Source: Parasitella parasitica
Lineage: Eukaryota > Mucoromycota > Mucoromycetes > Mucorales > Mucoraceae
Assembly (NCBI GenBank): GCA_025201805.1
Contig: MU619268.1
Location: 143,097-175,411, forward strand
DNA: 32,315 nucleotides
Direction of reading: 5' to 3'
Below are positions 9,972 to 21,100 of this stretch, piece after piece (position 1 is the first letter of the stretch; each line of letters opens with the position of its first letter). A program made the translations under genes and the position numbers. Below the pieces are notes generated by a model. That model saw only the letters and a list, made by a program, of their open reading frames with translations. It had not been told where the DNA came from and made no database searches.

Positions 9972-12179
9972 TTAATTGCTTTGTAGGTTTTTACGATCTA
10001 AAGATTTCCTTGCCATGTCACCCACTTTGTCTATTGAATTTTTGTCTGCATGAGATCTTAATAAAGATTTCATAAGGTATCTCCAAGTGACGGCATTTGG
10101 CTCTATATGGTTCTCATTCATGTGAGTGAAAAATCTCAACGCAAGTTCACCTTTTCTAAAGATGGCACAGCCTTGCAAAAGAGCAGTGTATGTTTCCACA
10201 GTTGGTTGGACAGATTTGTTCGCGCACATGTGTTCGAAAATACTAGTAGCTTGTGTGATGTCGTGCTTTGCAAAACAAGAGATAAGCGTGGTATAAGTAT
10301 AGATGTTGGGTTTTTGAAAGCCTGTTAGACGGCGAAACAAGTTGTGTGCCTCTGTGGTTACTGGAATGGGTGATTTTGAATAATCCGCATTTTGATGTCG
10401 TATGCCAGCTGCCGCTATGAATGGTTCAAGATCTATTTCACTATGCTTTCTCCTCTTTTTCAAATCAGAATCACTATGGCCTAATGCCTTCAAAATGCTA
10501 CTATAGGCATGCAGATTGGGTTCAACGCCATCATCCATGATTGTCTTGAACAATCTCCAAGCGACAGGTCCCTCCTTATTCAAAATTAAGCCTTGAATCA
10601 CCATAGCAATTGTGACATCATCTGGCACACCCTGTTCAGCAGATCTGATAGAAGCAAACACTTGCATAGCAGCAGGAACATCTCGGCATTGAAATAAAGC
10701 ATGCGATAAATGGTGCTTGGCCCGTAATTCAGCCTCTGCGTTGGTAGCCAATTGTGTGCTCGCCGCATAGCTCTGGTATACTTGTGCCTTGTCACCTCTT
10801 TTACCATAGCCAACCATGAGATGATTAGCCATCACGCTGTTGACCAGTTTCTCGTTTTGCTGTCTCAATTCATCGAACTCCTTTTGCGCTTCATCCACGT
10901 CTTGTTTGCTCTTGAGCCATAAATTTGCTGTTCTAAGTTTCTCATCTACGTGCTTTGAGTCCATTCTTTGGACATATTCCACCGCTTTCCTTGCTTCCGC
11001 TATATTGTCTTTTCGCAGAGCATTAATCAAAAGTGATGTGACCATGGCACTCGTCAATTGATTGTATTTCTTTATGTGCAAGTCCATCGCTCTGCGAGCA
11101 GCTTCGAAATCACCAGCAACAGCATGTGCGTTCACTATGACCGTACTTGTCACAATATTTGGCTCCACATTCTGTCTTTCCATCTCTCTTAATAGACTAA
11201 TTGCACCTTTAGCGTCTCCTTTCCGTGCAAATCCTGCAATAAGAGTGGTGTAGATATATACATTGTAAGGGTGGTTCGTCGTGTCATCTTGTTTAGTCGC
11301 TTTATCCAATGACTTTAGAAATGATACCGTTAGTAATTGAGAAGCACCACGTTTTGACAAAATGCTGAGCATTTGGGAGATGGTTGTGTTTTCGAGTATT
11401 GTATTATATTTATCCATGGCTTTGATTAGTAGTTGAGTGACATATTTTAACACTGATGGGTCTTTGGTTTTGTTGTTTTTCAAGGAAACGACAAGCAAAT
11501 CGTAGTGGTTCGCTGTTGGGCAAAATCTATTTGGACTCGTCGATCTGTCAAAGGCAGCAGCAGTTACTCTGATCAAATCGCAGGCAGCTCGCACAAGACC
11601 CTGTCGACTCATTGCAAACAATATCTGAGATATATGCTGAGAATTGGCAATTTTGTTGTGTGCCTTCATGTGCTCTAAAACACTCAACATGTCTGGTACC
11701 GTCTTTCCATATTTCATGATACTGAGTATACGTCCATAATGATTAGGTTGCAGATACTTGTCCACGCCATGCTTTATCATCAACTGGTAGATTTGCCATG
11801 TTTTGGGGGTATCATACATCGTAAAACTGTACAGTGCACTTCGTAATGATGCAAACATGTCCAACTTGGATATCTTTTGCTTGATAAAGTACTGCGACAT
11901 TTCCTCAGGATCAACAAATTTGTTTATATTTCGTGGTTGATATTGCTTGTATACGTTCGTCTCGGTTTTCTTTCGTGGTCGTGAGCTATATGACCTTGTA
12001 ATTAGAAGTGACAAGGTGGGTAGCAGTAGCTGGGGCTTTAATTGCGTATCCAAAACAGTTGATGTCAATAGTTTTCGTCTATTTGATGTGCCATGCTCTA
12101 ATTCTAAGAAACAATTCCTTAGTAGACAATTCGAGGGTTTTGCGCCTCTTGTTATTGTTGCAGCTAAAGCAGGACGCAT
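9972..12179 (-). CDS. Mitochondrial pentatricopeptide-repeat (PPR) protein
   Basis: This is a single intronless frame. It stays open up to an ATG at 12257 (761 residues). I prefer the ATG at 12179 (735 residues, MRPALAATITRGAKPSN), because it opens an Arg/Ser-rich, acid-poor N-terminus typical of a mitochondrial presequence, while the extra 26 residues look like translated leader. PPR motifs with the helix pattern YTTLI..F.K.GD...A..L...M....VEPN are visible at about residues 305-345, 515-560 (IAMVIQGLILNKEG), 625-660 (YTYTTLISCFAKHD), 661-695 (ETYTALLQGCAIFRKGELA) and 695 onwards (VTWRYLMK). PPR proteins bind single-stranded organelle RNA and act in processing, stability or translation. The RNA target cannot be read from here. 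The missing introns contrast with the intron-rich neighbours. Confidence 0.9.
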   Translation of the reverse strand: MRPALAATITRGAKPSNCLLRNCFLELEHGTSNRRKLLTSTVLDTQLKPQLLLPTLSLLITRSYSSRPRKKTETNVYKQYQPRNINKFVDPEEMSQYFIKQKISKLDMFASLRSALYSFTMYDTPKTWQIYQLMIKHGVDKYLQPNHYGRILSIMKYGKTVPDMLSVLEHMKAHNKIANSQHISQILFAMSRQGLVRAACDLIRVTAAAFDRSTSPNRFCPTANHYDLLVVSLKNNKTKDPSVLKYVTQLLIKAMDKYNTILENTTISQMLSILSKRGASQLLTVSFLKSLDKATKQDDTTNHPYNVYIYTTLIAGFARKGDAKGAISLLREMERQNVEPNIVTSTVIVNAHAVAGDFEAARRAMDLHIKKYNQLTSAMVTSLLINALRKDNIAEARKAVEYVQRMDSKHVDEKLRTANLWLKSKQDVDEAQKEFDELRQQNEKLVNSVMANHLMVGYGKRGDKAQVYQSYAASTQLATNAEAELRAKHHLSHALFQCRDVPAAMQVFASIRSAEQGVPDDVTIAMVIQGLILNKEGPVAWRLFKTIMDDGVEPNLHAYSSILKALGHSDSDLKKRRKHSEIDLEPFIAAAGIRHQNADYSKSPIPVTTEAHNLFRRLTGFQKPNIYTYTTLISCFAKHDITQATSIFEHMCANKSVQPTVETYTALLQGCAIFRKGELALRFFTHMNENHIEPNAVTWRYLMKSLLRSHADKNSIDKVGDMARKSLDRKNLQSN

Positions 12180-12705
12180 CGAAGCTTTGAAAGTATAATC
12201 CTGGCGTTTTGTTTTTGTTTTTCTTTTGGGTGATATGACAAGTACGGGAAAAAGCAATGAGAGACTATGAGGATATATTATTCAATAGGAGTATATAGTC
12301 TAAAGGTTATAGAACCTTTTTCTAATGATTTAAATAATTGTAATAAGAAAGACTTTTTTTTTTTTTTGACAGACCATCAAAAAAGGAGGGGTTCAAAAGG
12401 TAAGGGCCATTAAGCGATAGCTAAAATGTTGTCGGTAGACAGTGCGACATGTGGCCCGCCCAATTTACAAAATCTTTACAGGCGGAGAGCACCCCCAGGC
12501 CAACCTTGAGGAGTGGAGGGGAGGGGGGGGGGCGCATGTTCAATAAAAGTGAACTGATGATGTTTAATACCGTGATGTCATATTCACTATAGATCCGTAC
12601 AATCACATTCGAATAGTGTCTAACGGGCAAGCGTTTATAAAGCTTGCTACCATAGCAATGGTTCCTGGATTTTTATTTTGACAGCTACAATACAATAAAT
12701 AATTT
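12180..12705. other. PPR leader region and intergenic gap
   Basis: This spans the PPR 5' side and the gap to the PEX11 3' end, both genes lying on the minus strand. It contains a T-run (12354-12368) and a G-run (12523-12532) but no coding feature I can support. The frame at 12421-12630 is unrecognisable. Confidence 0.4.
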
Positions 12706-13661
12706 TTAGGCAGTTGCTTTCCATGCAGCGTAGATCTGGAATACAGATGCAAATCCACCAAAAACGCCAACCAGAACATCTGGGAAGCTTGATTTTTCTA
12801 ATGACCAATGAACAGTTAAAGGCAAATATCTGAAAGACAGATATAGTCAGTAAAAACAGCAAATAAATCACATATAAACTGCTTCTGCTTTCTTACCCGG
12901 TATTAATGCAAGTGTTGACAATCATGCTTGTTCTTTCAGCCTTAATTGAAGCCATTTCGGCTTCAGGATCTTCATGGGTTTCAATATCACCAGCCTTAAT
13001 ACGCTTTAACAAACCAGTTTCTTTCTTTCTTAAATTTCTATACTGTTCACCAAGTCTGCCATATTCTAAAATTACATATGCAGCCCAGAAACGACAACTC
13101 CACATTCCTATTTTGTTGGTCTTTTCTTCGCTAATGGGGATAACTTGATGAGCACCCAACCAATAAATGTGTTCCAAAGGATAGTAAATGATGTTGGCCC
13201 AATTTTGAAGACGCTCAATTGTGAGAGCTAATTGACTAGGCGGTTGATTGTATTCCAAGTAGTTCATGTATTGCACCATGGGCAATAAACCGTAATAACG
13301 CAATAAAATACGGAAATCACTTACAGGTCCAGCAAAGTTTTGGATACGCTGAATAAATGAAATGGCTGTTGTTGCTGTTTTTAAGGGAGCTGAACGTTTT
13401 TGAGCAAACCAAATTACAACTTTCGACCAATATTGAATGAACTGGCAAATAGAAATGATGAATGGATTGAATAAATCAAAGCAACTTGGAAAGAAAGAGA
13501 AAACTCACCATAAGTACTTTATCAGTACCTCGAACACTGTTTAGAAACCTGATGAGGTGATCCAACTTGGGATTGGAAGGACCAAGCACCTTTGCAATAG
13601 CTAGAGGATTAATGATTTCTTTTTTGCCGTGCTTTTGTTGAGGTTTCTTTTCAGCAGACAT
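12706..13661 (-). CDS. PEX11: PEX11-family peroxisomal membrane/proliferation protein, three exons
   Basis: Exons on the minus strand are 13509-13661, 12897-13441 and 12706-12829, with two 67-nt introns (donors GTGAGT and GTAAGA). The product is 273 residues, the normal PEX11 length. PEX11 proteins tubulate the peroxisomal membrane and drive peroxisome elongation and division. Family features are the N-terminal block with LDHLIRFLNSVRGTDKVLM, then FIQYWSKVVIWFAQKR, the ISFIQRIQNFAG amphipathic stretch leading into FRILLRYYGLLP, a central WANIIYYPLEHIYWLG segment, and a Gly/hydrophobic C-terminal helix (PDVLVGVFGGFASVFQIY). Which PEX11 isoform (A/B or C/GIM5-like) is not resolved. A GTAAGT inside exon 2 is not used, because reading through keeps the conserved frame. 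Confidence 0.9.
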
Positions 13662-15510
13662 GTTGCTTTTCTGAAGTGGAAGAAGAAAGGCTAAGAAATT
13701 AGAAAAAAATTATAAATTTTATTTACATCTTTTCACATGCGAATTGTTTTCCCACCATAAACATAAATCATTCAATTTATTCAAGTAATTTTTTTTTTTT
13801 TTCTTTTTTTTGAAAATGGTATCAACTTTTTCATGTTGCCATTATAGATAAAATACAAGAATTTGATGCAATCTGATACTATCTGGTCTTTTTCGCAGAT
13901 TAGTAGATGATCATAACATATCAACATATGATAAAATAGAACTGAAAAGTCTTAAAAATTGTTACACAAACCAAAAGTGTAAATATGGGAAGCTTGTCTA
14001 TCACATTGACATGTTGATTGACTCTGACAAAGAGGCACAAAGTCGAGAAACCGTATCAACACAGCGCTTCACATGTTATATTTATGTTAATAAGATTTAA
14101 ATGCTAATTTGGGCATACCAAGAGAATATCAAACACCTACTATACCCATCTGTTTTCTATCGGGTTAAGGTTCTTGCCATGATAGCCAAATCTTTAGTAT
14201 TGTTTGAAATACCATAATCTACTTTCTCTTGATCTTTCTAACTGGCCTGTTTAAGCGCTATTGCTGATGGCTGCTATTTTTTTTCTGTATCCTTTAATCT
14301 TTCTTCTTCGTAATACAACCGCTGCGGTCCATAAAAGCAAGGTCCATTTACTTTCCCTGTACAATAAACCCACAACTGCTATGCATAACTTTTGGTTCAC
14401 AAACAATTAGCGATCTATATATCTTGAAGAAGAAGAGTTCACCATTAATGCCCAAGCTAAATATGCAGCATGACACAAATATATATCAACTAAATCTTTC
14501 GATCCGAACAAGCCGAAAAGCTATTAATATGCTGGAAATGACACTTGACATGGCTGATGCGGTTCCTACTTCACTATTGGGTGCTAAAGAAAATTAAATT
14601 TGCTTTCGGAATTGGATATGCTTTGGCCATCCTGCTGTTAAGAATGTCATCAAAGTGAACTCTTCGTTTTAAAAAAAAAAGCCAACAAAAGTGGTGGTTT
14701 GTTTTAACGATTCATATGATAAAAATCTCATTGATGGTAATGGCAAGTAGCAGGACATACCTAAAACTAGTGTCATGAGTGTAGTTGTTCGTATAGGGCA
14801 AGTCTAAAGATCAAATGTATATGTGGATTTATTTCTACATGTATGTCGAAAAATGATCCTTACATCTCTCCTGCTTGTTAAAGAAGAACGAATTAATCCG
14901 ATTTGCTATGCCGTTGCTAACTGTCCAATGACGATGGTATTGATATGCTGTTTACCACACAAGACGATGAAACACTAAAATAAAGTGGGCTAGTTTGGGA
15001 TAGGAGCTGGCAGATCAAAAATCACACGACACATCACTTTTATTCAACAAACAGAAATATCTGCACTGTGTAAACAAATCTTTGATACAAATGAACATTT
15101 ATTCTTACACATTTTAAAACAGAATATGCTTCTATAAAGAAGCTTTTTTTGTCAAATAGTTCAATAATTAAAAAAAGGGGTAAAAGAAAACAACAGCTAT
15201 TTTGCTTTCAAGGGGGAGAGGGAAAGGGGGCCATTTTATATATGTTGTATGTGATGATTTTTTTTGTAGGGTTTTTTTTTTGAAGAGAAAATACACAAAG
15301 AAAGGGGGCAGGGAGTAGGAGTGGGATATGCGTTTCTTTTTTGATTTTAAGAAAATTATACATATATGCGAAAGGGAAATAAAAAGAGAAGTTTATATGA
15401 TACAAAGAGGAATTTTGTAAGATTTTGTTTGTTTGTTGTGTGTGGGTGTGTGTGTGTTTGTCATTGAAGTAAATTATTTACAAGAATAGAGAAGAGAGAG
15501 GGATAATTAA
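13662..15510. other. Long intergenic region between PEX11 and the PHD-finger gene
   Basis: About 1.85 kb carrying the PEX11 promoter side on the left and the PHD-gene 3' side on the right. The right end is purine-rich with GGGGG and (GT)n tracts (15210-15470). A 99-codon open frame without an early ATG (14298-14597) has no recognisable content. No RNA gene or transposon end was seen. Confidence 0.5.
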
Positions 15511-17398
15511 TTAAAAAAGAGGTTCCCAAAAAGGCCCCGAATCAAATGAGAATTCAGAAAGATCTTGAGAGCAAATGTCGGAGGGAGGGGCATTTGCTGC
15601 AAAACGAGGTGCTTGAGGAGATGCTATGGGGACGGTAGAGCTGTTTGATCTAGGCAAAAAAGAATTAATATCATGAGGAAAATTATCGCATGTTTGTACA
15701 AACTTACAAATTTTCACAGAGAAAGACATCAGAGGCATTAGGCGCAAATAATTCCTTCTTCACCGAATCAAGTGATTGCAAGTAAGCTAAACGAGATAAA
15801 ATCTCTAAACTTTCAGGGTCTAATACCAACTGACCATCTTCTTTGGTATCGAATGGATCGAGGAATAGGTTTTCATTAGGAGTGGTGACTTCGCTGGCAC
15901 TACTATCTTGACTACTGAATCGGGATTCAGATGAAACGTCAGGCCAATCTGTGGGTGTTTCTGGACCTGGTAAATCAGTGGAATACCCATCATCGTCGTC
16001 GTGGAGATGAAGTGGAGGAGGTGTTGCTGCTGTCCTGCTGGATGAATTACCAGCTGTAGCTGCTGTAAAGTTGAATTTACTAAGAGGAGATGAATCAATT
16101 TCCATTGCAGCTGAGAAGTCATCGTCATCATATTCTTCTGCGTCTTCATCATCAGTATTAGCAGCGTCTTGGCTCTTTAAAGCTAAGCGTTGGCTCTTCC
16201 ATTGAGCAGCATATCTCCAAGTAATAGCGCTCAACAATTTAGCATTCTTCCCAGTACAAGAACCAAGGGATAGGAAACAGGACGGGCAGCGGAATGTTTC
16301 TGTTAATGCTGCATCGTTCAATTCGAGACACTCCAGATGCAAATAACGGAAGCAATCATCACATTGAACCATGGTTTCAATTTCATCATGAGGTGAAGAG
16401 CAAATACATTGAATATTTTTCTTCTTTAAATGATGTGTAGTGTGAACAGAGGTGTTCGTGGCATGACTTGTAGAAGAATGGCGCTGGATAGATTTACGCT
16501 TCATACGGATACGCTGACTAGATTCGGCTTTTTCATCGACTGATACTTCATTAGTCGATTGAGATTTGGGAGGTCTACCAGGACGTTTGCGATCAAGACG
16601 AGAGGTTAATCTTGATTGAGAACGGCCATCTATTAGTTTAAAAGTCAGTTACCAAATGGTTCACATGAGCCTTTTTTTTTTTATGGAAAGTAAAAGAATA
16701 AAACGCCCAGCACCCCCCAAAAAATATTTACCTTCAGGTCTGGAAAGATGAAGTTCTTTATCCATGTTGGATGCCTCATGCACATAGGATTCAATTAAAG
16801 TTGCGCCGCAACGAGCTGATCTTTCTGACTCTGTCAAGGGTTCAATAGATTCTTCTCTATTAGAAAGAGATAATTGAATTGAACGATCTTTAAATGAAAT
16901 TTCAGTTGATTCCTTGGAGACAAAGATAAGATATTGCTTTAACAGTTCAAGGTTGCGCAATGAAATTGGCTTATTATTCGGCCAATCAGATTTAGACAAC
17001 ATCGTATTGGCTGTTGCTGTTACTTTCAATTCTGATTTATCACCGTAGCTGGGTGGAGGTGTAGGTGGTAAAGAAATAGCTGGATCAGATAATCGTTTTG
17101 CTGCTTTTGATAGGCGGTCTTTTAGCTTCTTTGCGACAGAGCTAATATCATTAGGCCGGGTGCATTTCTTCATTGCATGCTCCTTTAAATCAATAGATAT
17201 CATATCAGAATCTGGCTTGATGTTTGTTGTTGTTGCTGTGTATTCTACAGGAATTTCTGGGGCTTCTGCGGTTGCTGTGGGAGATTTTGACTTTTGTCTT
17301 GGTTTTGGCTTTGCATTATTTTTTGACACTTTTTTTGTATCAGCCATGACACTTTTGTTGCTTTTTGTCGTGATAGCACTATCCAAAGAAATAGCCAT
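15511..17398 (-). CDS. PHD-finger protein with AT-hook, three exons (chromatin-type)
   Basis: Exons on the minus strand are 16732-17398, 15708-16629 and 15511-15649, with introns of 102 and 58 nt. The product is 575 residues. A C4HC3 PHD finger is complete: Cys297, Cys299, Cys312, Cys315, His320, Cys323, Cys337, Cys340, with the usual WxC-like part replaced by FRCPSCF. An AT-hook-like RKRPGRPPK lies at 236-244. The N-terminal 120 residues are Lys/Ser/Thr/Pro-rich and probably disordered. Acidic Asp/Glu runs follow the finger, and a helical segment SLEILSRLAYLQSLDSVKKE lies near the end. PHD fingers read histone H3 tails and AT-hooks bind AT-rich DNA, so a chromatin or transcription role is likely. 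The partner complex is unknown. The start at 17398 is the first ATG in this frame. Two X-box-like palindromes and a CT-rich leader (coding sense) lie upstream. Confidence 0.87.
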
Positions 17399-17440
17399 GT
17401 CAAAATTGTGTATCGTTGGACAAAATTGTATTTCATTTTT

Positions 17441-17453
17441 GTTGCCTAGCAAC
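17441..17453. promoter_or_regulatory. X-box-like palindrome GTTGCCTAGCAAC (site 1)
   Basis: The 13-mer is an inverted repeat, GTTGC-CTA-GCAAC. It fits the RFX-factor X-box consensus GTNRCC-N-RGYAAC and lies about 43 bp upstream of the PHD-gene ATG. RFX/Crt1-type factors exist in fungi. Binding here is inference. Confidence 0.5.
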
Positions 17454-17486
17454 GACACCAACTTTGTAGACACATAGTACGATGTG

Positions 17487-17499
17487 GTTGCTAGCCAAC
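17487..17499. promoter_or_regulatory. X-box-like palindrome GTTGCTAGCCAAC (site 2)
   Basis: A second GTTG..CAAC inverted repeat lies 46 bp from site 1. Read on the minus strand it is GTTGGCTAGCAAC, one base off the X-box left half-site. Caveat: its minus-strand TTGGCTAG could instead be the acceptor of a 5'-UTR intron whose donor would be GTGAGT near 17537. Confidence 0.35.
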
Positions 17500-17747
17500 A
17501 AAAATGATTAACGAAAAATATTAAAAATGAGCACTCACATTGATTTCATGATTTTCGAAAGTGGTTCCTTGTATAGACGGTTGTATAAATAAACTAAGGT
17601 TTTTTCAAGCTTCTTGGCGAATTTTTTGGTGTTTGTTGCGATGATGAATGTTTTCTGGGGATGATGTTGTGGTTTATTTTTTACTACTACTTGTTATCTT
17701 CAGACAGTAAGATTTACTGTTTGTTGTAATAATAGTAATGAAAATAA

Positions 17748-17813
17748 AAGAGGGTTGGCGAGGGAAAAGAAGAGAGAAAAGGAAAACAAGAAAGAAAAGG
17801 GAAAGGGAAAGGT
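17748..17813 (-). promoter_or_regulatory. CT-rich promoter/leader tract of the PHD-finger gene
   Basis: The plus strand is almost pure purine (GGGAAAGG and GAGAAAAG blocks), so the coding sense of the PHD-finger gene is CT-rich about 350-415 bp before its ATG. CT-rich stretches near the transcription start are common in filamentous-fungal promoters. Function is inferred from position only. Confidence 0.35.
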
Positions 17814-17977
17814 TAAATCAATTGGGGAGTTTCTATTAGGGTGTGCGAATAAAACCAATTTTACAGTCATGAAAAGAGCGATCGTCTGTACGTAACCTAT
17901 CTAAGTTTCGGTAATATCCTGCTCATATCCGATACGTATAAAATAACTTTGGTGGTTGTGTACAGATATTCTAAATG

Positions 17978-17980
<3 letters not shown>

Positions 17981-18026
<46 letters not shown>
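17981..18026 (+). repeat. 46-bp poly(A) tract
   Basis: An uninterrupted run of 46 adenines. It could be slippage, a sequencing or assembly artefact in length, or the 3' tail of a retroposed copy. I see no recognisable retroposed sequence on its 5' side. Confidence 0.95.
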
Positions 18027-18027
<1 letters not shown>

Positions 18028-18116
18028 AAGCCTTCTGGCATACGCAAATCATGTCAAATGTTGAGATATGCAACACCCCTTTCAATTTACAAGGCACTCT
18101 TTCGAGTGCGCCAACA

Positions 18117-18170
18117 TGACGTCACTGTAGTAATTTTGCGTTTGGAGGAAGACATAATACTTTGACGTGA
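18117..18170. promoter_or_regulatory. Pair of CRE-like motifs
   Basis: A full palindrome TGACGTCA (18117-18124) and a variant TGACGTGA (18163-18170) lie 46 bp apart. They match ATF/CREB bZIP sites. They are about 720 bp upstream of the PHD-finger gene and over 4 kb from the next gene, so a target is unclear. Confidence 0.35.
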
Positions 18171-21100
18171 TGATCAACAGTAGGCAAAATGAGGGTCTAG
18201 CATTGAAAAAATAATAAGCCTAAAGTTGCCGTCTCAAGCATCATTTACAGCCAAATTAAATGCATAAATGTATAATAAACACTCCAGTTTGTAGGCCCGT
18301 CTGAATCTATATATTCTAGATTGGTTTTATTTTGACCAAACACTCAACACCTCATCTTAGGAACAAACTACGTTCCCCTTGCGATTCCGTGACAAATTTT
18401 TCCTGTAAATACAACAAAAATAATACATTATATATACAAAATGGTGTAGTCCGTAATCACGCTATCTCCGCTAGATCTCTGGAACCTGATGTACTTGCTG
18501 GAACAGTCTTGAATGCATGCAATAAACGTTGAAAATGTTTAATGTGATGAAGACTTATGTCGAAGTTTTTGGCGGGCAAAAGCAGAAGGAGCATGGCTCA
18601 GATCCTGCCTACATTTTTTGACAAGTTTGCCTCTTTTTACCCAACAACCCAAAACAAAGGGTAAGACATGAGTGCTTCGGAGCAACAACGATGCAAGCGT
18701 ATTATTATTAGACTGTCGTCTAAAAAGAACATTTTTTGCCACTATTTTTTCCTCTCGCTTATCGATAGAAAATGATCAACAATGAGGACAGCTTATAAAA
18801 AGCAGCCATAAGACGATACCAATTAAATAAGTTGTACAAATGAGATAACAAAAAGTGCATTATTAAAAAAGAGGATTTTACCCAGCCTATTCCTGTGTTA
18901 CCCACAAGAAAACGGTCTTTGCAAACTGGATGGTCAATGTTGAGAATATTCATGCGATCCATTTTCTTTCGTGCCGTTTTCATAATTCTAGATTTTGAGA
19001 CTTATTCCTAGACCCTTTAAGCCTAAATTATGCGATTTTTTAAAACCTTGATAACGATGAAATAGAAGCATTTATTTATTGCTTATTCTTCATTTTATTA
19101 TTCAAAATATCGATGATAATAACGTTATAAAAAAATGTTGTGATACAATAACAATATTATTATTTGTATTTTTTAAAGGGGTTTTGTGGAAATAGAGGCA
19201 AAGACAAAGGAGAGAAAGGAAGCAATATAGCCTTGTATTCAACTTTATTATTGTTACACTAACACACAAAGAAAACAAACTCTAATAAACAACAGCGCAG
19301 GTTTGTCGACTTGCACTATAAGATAATGATAACTTCAAACAAAAAACGCAAGGATTTAATAGCTTGCCTACCATTAGATTACATGCTACAAATAAGAAGG
19401 ATAGCGTACTGGTTTCAGCTCTGCTTATTTTATTTTTGGGCCCTGTTTCTCTGAATATAGATTCCAGATAGGCGATTAGTGGTTACAATTTTTGCTTTCT
19501 CATAGACTTGTTGTATGCCGTATAAGACGCACTCATATTTTCAAAAAGTAGCTACATTCTTTGCTATAAAACCAGGAAGTACAAGTTCATTACTGGCATT
19601 GAACTGGCTCAATAAATTCTAAGCACTGCTGCAAGATACACAGCACAGCTTTGTTATTTTTGGCGCGGTCGACGTTCTTCATATTTCAGTGGATTGGAAC
19701 TCAGGATCTCAACATGTGCCACGGTACATACGATATCTGAGACACATAATGGTATTGAATGCAGATCGACATTTAACGAAATATTCCATGTATTTGATAG
19801 AAAATTTAATCAGAATCACTTTGCTTTTGGTTGTTTTTTTTTGTACATCTTGGTTAAAACGTTTATAATGCAATTGATGTTGATATTCCTATCATTTGCT
19901 TATTGAAACAGTATGTCGCTTGTTGAGTTAGTCACCAGTACCTATCAGTTTTGACATTTTTCAGTGTATACAAAATTAACCAAGTGAGACAGCATGTTTT
20001 ATTCTCAATCTAAAACACGTAATTAGGTTAAAGCATTGCCACTTACTTAGAGAATTTAACTAGAATACGATTTGTGTATAATAATGTGAACTGTCCCTTT
20101 CCTTTAGCTAGTAAAATCATTGCAGACTAACCAGACATATTCCGAATCTTTTTTGTTTTTTCTCACACCTAATTCTAATGCTATACCCTGTCCGTGTCTG
20201 ACTTCCAGTACAGTTTCCCAAACGTTTGAAATCATTTCCATTTTTAACATTGTATGATCAAGATCTTCGTCAATCCAACGAAGGAAGTATCATTGAGTGT
20301 AATAACCACCTTACCACACACTTCAAGCTCTAATGCAAAAATTGACATTACAGGAGTTATTTTGGAAGTTTTGTTGTTCAAAGGATGTTGCTTCTGATGG
20401 CGCTTTAGTGAAAGTTTGGTCATATAGTAAGCTATCTTGCTTCTAATCAAAGTAATCAGAAATTTGCTATCCATTTTTCTTTTGTAAATCTGTAGAAGCT
20501 GTTTCTTTCAGTGCCCTGTTAAATTTGTGGACTTCTACATAATATGCTTTCATAACACCAAGTAAAACTAACAAGACACATTCGGATCTACCTTAAGCTC
20601 TTGCTATTTTAAGGATAAAAGCGGGAACCCAAAGCTTTTCGTTGAATAGGGTGTGCAGTTTGTAGCCGCTTCGAAGATGGCCAACCCATAGTGTTTTAGC
20701 CATGACATGGTTATCTTGATTTCATGAGGAGAAAGAGGAAGGAAGACACTCATGTGAATGTATTATTATAACTACACGGGGAGCAAACAAGATGCTTGCT
20801 TACTTTCTGATTGATCAGTCTATTTTCATTCAAGGCTCTTATACCAGACGATGTATGAAAGTGCTGATAGAATCATGTGCTTTGGTTGTATACAATTAAG
20901 CTGGATCCTTAAGATGGCTGTAGGAATTCCTGCTGTTTGTGTCTTTTAGTCTAAGTTTAAGGTATGTAGGGTGGTTTTAGTTACACAACGGATACATATC
21001 AATCTAAACATGATATGCAGTAAAAGTTTACTTCAAGGTAAATTAAATATCTTGCTGGATGTTCTAATTATGTATATGAGTGTGCTTTATACAAATACAC

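Noticed and set aside
12180-12257. Longer N-terminus for the PPR protein (ATG at 12257)
   Set aside because: The added 26 residues look like translated A-rich leader and would hide the good presequence starting at 12179. Not fully excluded.
14298-14597. 99-codon open frame between PEX11 and the PHD-finger gene
   Set aside because: No ATG until about 50 codons before its end. Such lengths are expected by chance here and the sequence matches nothing known to me.
17399-17473. Upstream extension of the PHD-finger protein to 17473
   Set aside because: That start would be GTG. The first ATG in frame is at 17398, and no phase-compatible upstream ATG exon was found.
17956-18165. Open frame with a poly-lysine run
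   Set aside because: It is the translation of the 46-nt poly(A) tract.
18759-18983. 74-codon minus-strand frame starting MKTARKKMDRMN
   Set aside because: The first half looks protein-like, but no homologue is recognised and no consistent splice partner was found. Not enough to call a gene.
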